From: Lingula anatina
Lineage: Eukaryota; Brachiopoda; Lingulata; Lingulida; Lingulidae
Direction: 5' to 3'
DNA length: 42,249 nt
NCBI RefSeq assembly: GCF_001039355.2
Contig: NW_019775746.1
Location: 198,947-241,195, forward strand
Of the stretch, positions 35,957 through 42,249 are shown in pieces. A program made the translations under genes and the position numbers. Numbering within the stretch: position 1 is the stretch's first letter; each line of letters begins with the position of its first letter. The notes beneath the pieces were generated by a model. The model made no database searches, was not told the origin of the DNA, and worked only from the letters and a program-made list of their open reading frames with translations.

Positions 35957-36117
35957 ATTGTCAGTTTACCCTGGGTGCCTTAGAATCTCAGCCTGATACG
36001 GGGAAAGAGGAGCCTTCGTGTCGAAGAGCCGACGCACGGAGCAAAAAGGTCATTCGCGAGCTCGCCCTCTTTCCGACTCCCGCTAAGCTGTGTTTGCCTC
36101 TAGCTCTCTGCACTCCG
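35957..36117 (-). promoter_or_regulatory. irx: Putative irx 5' UTR with in-frame stop upstream of the start
   Basis: This is inferred from position. TAA lies four codons before the irx ATG in the same frame, so translation cannot begin further upstream in this exon. The stretch is GC-richer than surrounding DNA. The upstream limit is a guess, based on a TATA-like element at 36139-36147 and a transcript start about 25-30 bp below it. Confidence 0.4.
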
Positions 36118-36138
36118 GTCTTTCTCTCCTGCCCTGCC

Positions 36139-36147
36139 CTTAAAATA
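36139..36147 (-). promoter_or_regulatory. TATA-like element upstream of irx
   Basis: On the minus strand this reads TATTTTAAG, followed by a GC-rich purine stretch (GGGCAGGGCAGG). It sits about 180 bp before the start codon. It is only a loose TATA match and many developmental promoters are TATA-less, so confidence is low. Confidence 0.3.
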
Positions 36148-36417
36148 CGCGATTACTTGTCCCGGGGCGTTGAGTTAATCCAAGGAGAAAGAATCAGTCG
36201 CAGTATGGAACGTGTCAAAACATGGGAACCCTTTAGTCCGTGATCAGTCATAGAATATGTCAATATTATACAGGCCGGATAGAGCGATTATTTCACTCAG
36301 TATCCCTGGTTTAGCTTGCACTTGGGCTCGTGTTGGAAGTGGGTCTTAACTCCATTGACAACGCTCCAATCGCTGCCCCTAACCCACTGAAGCTGACCTA
36401 ACATGTAACCCTTCCGT

Positions 36418-36426
36418 TGATTGGTC
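36418..36426 (-). promoter_or_regulatory. CCAAT-box candidate upstream of irx
   Basis: On the minus strand this reads GACCAATCA, a good NF-Y type CCAAT core, about 460 bp upstream of the irx ATG and in the same orientation as the gene. Its function is inferred from sequence and position only. Confidence 0.35.
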
Positions 36427-37281
36427 TTCACCTCAGTGTAAACAAAAAACACGGAGAAGTGTTTTGTCAATAGTAATTTAAGCTCCGCCTGTGTCGAGGT
36501 TATTGGCATTAGTTATGCCCCTCCCACTTTTGCAAAAGAAAAATCTACTAAAATTAAGAAAAAGTGTTTAAATTCATACTTTTTTCTTTTGGAAATGGGA
36601 CGAAAAAGTTTTACCCATGTTGGCTGTCCAAAATGATTAATACGCACAGCATTTTTATAAATTCAAGCAAAACTGATTTAATAATTCATGACATGTACAC
36701 GAGGCCAAGGCTTGATTTACAGCTGACCAGTGGCTACCTAATCTGTGACCACATGTTCCGCTAGTAGTCTGTAACAAAATTACTGTACCGCCTAAACTTT
36801 AATTTTGTACATTATTTTAGTTCCCCCCTGTGATATCAAAGAGCAGGGGCTAGCTATGACTGGTCACAGGAAAGTAGATTAACCAGGTAATGTGGTTGCT
36901 CTAGGTCTCAGTTGAAAAATCTTTCCGCTTATCAAGTTGACTTAGTTTGAGACGAAATGGTGGCTGCTGTTTACTTTCAGGGTCAACAGATTTGCATAGA
37001 TGCATGACTGTTATCTTGGTTGTGTTTAACATGACGGGCCTTTGGCAGGTCCCGCATTTATCGCTGCCAGTTGCTGCTCACTCGCGGACACACTTCACCC
37101 CGACAGCACCTCGAGTCCAACGCGCGCCTTTTCACAGTTGTCCTTACAAAAAACGCGCGCTTTTTAACTACGTGCACAAGCATGCGCTCACACACTCAGC
37201 GCTAACATATGAAATGCTACTGTGCACCCAGATTTACGACCCAGAAGGGGACGCTAACCTTTGTTGACGGTCTTAAAGGAA

Positions 37282-37309
37282 GGCGGGACAAGCAATCAGT
37301 CGTCCCGCC
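37282..37309. promoter_or_regulatory. Inverted repeat of E2F-like sites
   Basis: GGCGGGAC at 37282-37289 and its exact reverse complement GTCCCGCC at 37302-37309 are separated by 12 bp. GGCGGGA is close to the E2F core. Confidence 0.4.
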
Positions 37310-38190
37310 CTAATCTTGTACAGATCGACCATATATTGTTTGTACGGTAATTATTGATCGCGTAATACCAGGTAATGAGCAATTAAAGGGAGGTGCACTC
37401 AGCATGACCTTACGTAATTCCGTTGTTAAACAACTCCTCCGCGTTCTTCCCCAAATACAGGGCGCGCGTGCAGCAAGAGAGCCCCAAGAGAGCCTATCCC
37501 CGTAATCTGATATATTTTGGGCATCTCCCTACTCTGCTTTCACTATGAATTAGAAATATACCAAGCACAGCAAGTAACGATGAACTCATCTGTCGGCTAG
37601 TAAATTAATTTGAAAACACATATGCAAATATAAGACAAAGATCGTTATTTAATAAATACCCACATCTTTATCATTTCTTTTGAGGGAGGATGTTATTGTT
37701 CTTAAAGAGAAAAAAAAGGACGTCTAAATCAAACTAGAGTTAACCACGAGAATACGTTTCTGGTATTTAACACACGTTCAAAACGCACCAGATCCTTTTA
37801 TCTCTTTTTTTACTGACCACGTACCCTGAGGGAAATCCAGCCAAGATACAAGCTAGTTGTACCTAACAAGACAGCAGATCTTAGATTAAACATATTTACT
37901 TACAAATGTTTATCTGTTCTTTTCTGCTCTGGGCAGCTACCGCGAGCGCACAGAGCCCCAGTCCCGTAGAGGCTGGAGTATTGGGAAACTCTGTTCTCTA
38001 GAAGTGGCCGCCCCTATGGGCACATCCATACAACTGATGCCATCGGTGCTGATACATGTCCGGGTTGTTAAAACACCACCAAACACAGATATCTCGGAAT
38101 TAATATTCTCCTACGCGTGCTGCAGTCTTGATTCTAATGCCAAACACGGCGGGCTAACCGAATTATACTTACTACGAGTGTACGGGGACG

Positions 38191-38500
38191 GAATATATTT
38201 CTGTCTGGTTTGTTCTTTGGTTTTTACATGTATGCCTCAGTAGTTATTTGTGCTGTAAAGCTTCCTCTGCGATATTTATTGTTTAAGATGCGTACACAAG
38301 GAGATCTTGAAGATGTCCTGCATATTGTACAAATTAGCACAAAAGACAGAAGTCCAGGTGGAAATCCCAAATGGCTGAAAACAATGGATGGACGTACAGG
38401 ACCTTTCTCGACTAAACAATTCACTTCATACTTTGTATTCCATTCTGTTTCAAATTCGGGGTATTGGATAAAATATAGGAATACAACCGGAGTACTAACC

Positions 38501-38534
<34 letters not shown>

Positions 38535-39598
38535 TTGTTTTTTTTTTCGAAAATGCAAAATATCAACAACGAAGAAAAAGGACCAACTATGAACGTAGAA
38601 CTACAATGCCAGCCCAGTTGGACCTGACCAATAAACAACCAGATAAAGAAACAAATGAATTTTTTAAAATTGTTTATTGTTCTTCATTAAATAAGTCAGA
38701 AATAAAAAGATGTGTTTTATGGTAAGGTGCTCAGTTTGCTATACACTTGAAGCGATTTTCAACATATTTTGATTTTTATAATGCAGGTCATTTGATCCAC
38801 GGATTGGTCTAAATATTTAAAAAATATACAGCGTGATCAAATATTTGGTCTTACTACACAACAAGTTAATCTTTTTCGCCAATATGCTGTAACTTATTTG
38901 ACGGACCTAATCATGTTTAAATATTGAACAGAATTAATCTTCTACTTAGTTATAGAGACAACATGTTCGTTTTGCTGTCCTAAATATACTTCATTTTACT
39001 TTTTAATACGCCCTGTGCTTACACTGTACATCTCTTCTTTATGTTATGAAATGCATACCCCTGTTAAATAAATACATTTTATGTTATGATTCAAAAAGAG
39101 GTGTTGCAGCGCGCCTCCAGCAAGAAGAAACAACAATCTTAATACATATGTTTATATGACATTTTTGAGTTAAGATTCGGCCAAGCAAACGATCAGAAAG
39201 TTACATAAATTTGAATACTCATTAATCATATATTTGCACCCAAGCCACGTTTTATGTCCATTTAAAACAATGAAGAAAAAGAGGTATAATCACATTCGGA
39301 CAAACACCTGTAAGTCTATGACCTGCGTCTGGAGATTGGAAAAAAGTTACGAACATACAGTGGATCAACTAGTCTTACAACCAATTCTGTTCAGAATATT
39401 AGGAGAAAATCGCCACTTGTTAGAGGTGCGCGTCATGCGGTGGTCGAAACCCCGAGGTAGAGCAACATGTCTACATTCTGTTTTAGAAATTCTTTTTATC
39501 ATTTGTTTCTTTATTCCATCCATTTCTTTGTTTATCTATTCATTTATTTGTTATTTTGTCACCCAGGTAACAAAGTCTGATCTGATGATCGTAACTAA
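38191..39598. repeat. Direct tandem duplication, copy 1 (about 1.41 kb)
   Basis: This matches 39600-41008 at an offset of 1409-1410 bp. The unit begins GAATATATTTCTGTCTGG and ends GATGATCGTAACTAA. The first ~650 bp are identical to copy 2, including a (TTA)n tract of the same length; the second half has scattered substitutions and one indel. Two plus-strand open frames of about 120-170 codons run through the unit but have no recognised domain and include microsatellite-encoded Tyr, so I do not call a gene. Confidence 0.95.
38502..38534. repeat. (TTA)n microsatellite in copy 1
   Basis: Eleven ATT units. The same tract, of equal length, occurs in copy 2 at 39911-39943. Confidence 0.95.
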
Positions 39599-39599
39599 N
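39599..39599. other. Ambiguous base (N) at the junction of the tandem copies
   Basis: The only N in the window. It falls exactly between GTAACTAA of copy 1 and GAATATATTT of copy 2, suggesting an assembly join or a collapsed poly(A) run. Confidence 0.95.
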
Positions 39600-39909
39600 G
39601 AATATATTTCTGTCTGGTTTGTTCTTTGGTTTTTACATGTATGCCTCAGTAGTTATTTGTGCTGTAAAGCTTCCTCTGCGATATTTATTGTTTAAGATGC
39701 GTACACAAGGAGATCTTGAAGATGTCCTGCATATTGTACAAATTAGCACAAAAGACAGAAGTCCAGGTGGAAATCCCAAATGGCTGAAAACAATGGATGG
39801 ACGTACAGGACCTTTCTCGACTAAACAATTCACTTCATACTTTGTATTCCATTCTGTTTCAAATTCGGGGTATTGGATAAAATATAGGAATACAACCGGA
39901 GTACTAACC

Positions 39910-39943
<34 letters not shown>

Positions 39944-41026
39944 TTGTTTTTTTTTTCGAAAATGCAAAATATCAACAACGAAGAAAAAGGACCAACTATG
40001 AACGTAGAACTACAATGCCAGCCCAGTTGGACCTGACCAATAAACAACCAGATAAAGAAACAAATGAATTTTTTAAAATTGTTTATTGTTCTTCATTAAA
40101 TAAGTCAGAAATAAAAAGATGTGTTTTATGGTAAGGTGCTCAGTTTGCTATACACTTGAAGCGATTTTCAACATATTTTGATTTTTATAATGCAGGTCAT
40201 TTGATCCACGGATTGGTCTAAATATTTAAAAAATATACAGCGTGATCGAATATTTGGTCTTACTAGACAACAAGTTAATCTTTTTCGCCAATATGCTGTA
40301 ACTTATTTGACGGACCTAATCATGTTTAAATATTGAACAGAATTAATCTTCTACTTAGTTAAAGAGACAACATGTTCGTTTTGCTGTCCTAAATATACTT
40401 CATTTTACTTTTTAAGACGCCCTGTGCTTACACTGTACATCTCTTCTTTATGTTATGAAATGCATACCCCTGTTAAATAAATACAATTTTATGTTATGAT
40501 TCAAAAAGAAGTCTTTCAGCGCGCCTCCAGCAAGAAGAAACAGCAATCTATAAACATATGTTTATATGACATTTTTGAGTTAAGATTCTGCCAAGCAAAC
40601 GATCAGAAAGTTTCATAAATTTAAATACTCATTAATCATATATTTGCACCCAAGCCACGTTTTATGTCCATTTAAAACAATGAAGAAAAAGAGGTATAAT
40701 CACATTCGGACAAACACCTGTAAGTCTATGACCTGCGTCTGGAGATTGGAAAAAAGTTACGAACATATAGTGGATCAACTAGTCTTACAACCAATTCTGT
40801 TCAGAATATTAGGAGAAAATCGCCACTTGTTAGAGGTGCGCGTCATGCGGTGGTCGAAACCCCGAGGTAGAGCAACATGTCAACATTCTGTTTTAGAAAT
40901 TCTTTTTATCATTTGTTTCTTTATTCCATCCATTTCTTTGTTTATCTATTCATTTTTTTGTTATTTTGTCACCCAGGTAACAAAGTCTGATCTGATGATC
41001 GTAACTAAAAAAAAAAAAAAAAAAAA
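39600..41026. repeat. Direct tandem duplication, copy 2, ending in poly(A)
   Basis: The second copy follows copy 1 directly after one ambiguous base. It ends GTAACTAA and runs on into about 20 A (41007-41026). A 3' poly(A) would fit a retroposed unit, but no target-site duplication is evident at the outer edges and no reverse transcriptase is encoded. The repeat's identity is unknown. Confidence 0.93.
39911..39943. repeat. (TTA)n microsatellite in copy 2
   Basis: Same length and position within the unit as the tract at 38502-38534. Confidence 0.95.
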
Positions 41027-42249
41027 GACAACAAGTAGGCTTATCATAACATAGTGGCCTACACGTGATCCTCTAGTAGAACATTCTTAATGGCATGCTG
41101 TAGACTAGTATCTTTGTTATTTATGTTTCCATATGCTTTTTAAAAGATATCCCCCCATTATCAGGGCTCAGGTGACTCTTAGGCGGTGGTCTGAATAATA
41201 GCGCCTGGCAACGTATTTCCGTTGAAGGAAAGAAGGACAATAGGGCGCCTCGCCCGCCATGGCGGAACATTTGCCTCCCAGAATTTAATGTAATAGTCAC
41301 GGCTGATGGCCGTTTACCATGTCTCGGGATTATATGATTAAGCGTCACAACAATCGGACGACAATTTTTAATCATTTTCATAGTTGGTTCCCAGCAAAAA
41401 ATGCGTCTACTACATGACTGAAGTATGTCGTCTGCCCGGTCGTCTGTCATGCTTGGGGGCCATGTTAACGATGTAATGGCCGATGCTAAGTATGTAGATA
41501 ATGGGAAATGTCGGCTGCTGTAGACCTATGTTAGAGGTGCTGTGAGACAATGGGCTTTGATGTCATTTTTCTTGTTCAGCAATTTGTCAGACGACTCCGC
41601 TTGCCATACTAGCATACAGTTACGCGTGCCATGACCGCCGCCCCAAGTTCTATAATTCGACGGCCACATTAATTTGGTAGACCCGTAAATTAACCTTTGA
41701 GTTGTCTCTAAAACCAAACTCCAGGATATTTATATGCGCACACGTCTTAGCATCGTGAAGGGTTTCACAAAATACAAGCTGAGGCAAATCATTTTAAGCC
41801 GTTTTAACCAATAGATTAATCGATAGATCACAATTCACACGTATATTATAGGCCCTAAGTTCCGTTTCCTTTTTTCACCCCGTTCTTTTAAATGTAAAAC
41901 TGTGTATTTTTTGTAGGCCTACAAGAGCTCTTTTTGCTAATATTTGAGTAAATTACTTTCTTGAGTTTCTGCTCATTTTACAAATATTCAATAGATGCTA
42001 TTCAACTTCCTTGTGGTATCCATAATAGGGGTAGGCCTTGGCGAAACTTACTTTCCTGACATAAGAAATTGGAAAACGAATCAATAATAGAGTAAAGAGT
42101 CACAGTCGTGCAAATATGAGCATAAAAATTCTGGGAATTAGAATCAAATTAAATCAAACTGCCCTCAGTAATGCACATTTTGAAAACTAATCAAAACTTA
42201 CAACACATATACTTGAAAAACACATATTCTTGAAATTGTTGAAAAACGC
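41027..42249. other. Non-coding flank
   Basis: No gene recognised. 41200-41470 is GC-richer and includes the 12-bp palindrome CCGCCATGGCGG at 41254-41265. A minus-strand open frame at 41121-41450 has no recognisable domain. The remainder is AT-rich with nothing specific. Confidence 0.55.

Larger units (their letters stand above)
36148..38190. promoter_or_regulatory. Upstream flank of irx: presumptive regulatory DNA
   Basis: No gene recognised. 37040-37320 is CpG- and GC-richer and ends with a paired E2F-like inverted repeat (37282-37309). 37430-37500 and 37920-38060 are further GC-richer patches. The intervening sequence is AT-rich and unremarkable. Assignment to irx control is by proximity only. 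Confidence 0.4.

Noticed and set aside
3757-37141. ACANNTGT sites, the reported Iroquois binding palindrome (for example 3757, 9326, 10866, 31352, 32309, 37134)
   Set aside because: I found fewer than the roughly one dozen expected by chance for this composition, so there is no sign of autoregulatory clustering.
38210-38725. 171-codon open frame, repeated identically at 39619-40134
   Set aside because: It includes a Tyr run encoded by the (TTA)n tract and Phe-rich low complexity. Identity between copies is explained by the DNA duplication and not by selection on protein.
39441-39452. tRNA B-box-like GGTCGAAACCCC
   Set aside because: No matching A box or cloverleaf could be drawn around it, so no tRNA or clear tRNA-derived SINE is called.
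41121-41450. 109-codon minus-strand open frame
   Set aside because: Falls in a GC-richer patch, which lengthens chance frames; no domain seen.
1-42249. CRISPR arrays, operons, bacterial-style promoters and ribosome binding sites
   Set aside because: The window is animal nuclear DNA with introns. No regularly spaced direct-repeat array of CRISPR form was seen.

Overview
The window is metazoan genomic DNA. It is AT-rich and almost entirely non-coding, with GT-AG introns, microsatellites and retrotransposon debris. It holds one gene I can assemble with confidence: an Iroquois-class (TALE) homeobox gene, irx, on the minus strand from about 35956 down to 21074. Five coding exons join in perfect phase into a 517-residue protein. 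The N-terminal motif [14 protein letters not shown] resembles the protostome type. Together with the overall genome texture this suggests a lophotrochozoan (mollusc, annelid or brachiopod), but that placement is an inference.

Layout. Positions 1 to about 20500 are non-coding DNA 3' of irx. They hold a (GT)n(GA)n microsatellite, a GC-richer island with a CCAAT box near 5.5 kb, a tight cluster of NK2-type sites near 8.6 kb, palindromic homeodomain/POU-like sites near 9.3-9.5 kb, a GC-richer patch near 10.3 kb, and two related, decayed 3' ends of a non-LTR retrotransposon at 12.4-13.1 kb. Positions 20503 to 21073 look like the irx 3' UTR, with a canonical AATAAA and a 12-bp x4 repeat. The last coding exon is 21074-21765. 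An 11.2-kb intron (21766-32949) separates it from the homeodomain exon. That intron carries three independent two-copy degenerate tandem repeats, each with a period of 108-115 bp, plus an (AT)32 tract, a G-quadruplex-capable stretch and YY1/Pho-like motifs. Exons 4 to 1 lie at 32950-35956, with short introns dense in homeodomain cores.

Upstream of irx (36000-38190) is presumptive promoter and regulatory DNA. It has a weak TATA-like element, an inverted CCAAT box and a paired E2F-like inverted repeat. Positions 38191 to about 41026 are a 1.4-kb direct tandem duplication. The two copies are joined at a single N and the second copy ends in a poly(A) run, so this is either a real recent duplication of a repeat unit or an assembly artefact. 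The rest, to 42249, shows no gene.

The most interesting signals are the regulatory-looking clusters around irx (NK2 sites, repeated ATGGCGG cores, homeodomain-core islands), the recurring ~110-bp duplications in the large intron, and the half-identical, half-diverged tandem duplication. I did not find a wholly new gene system.
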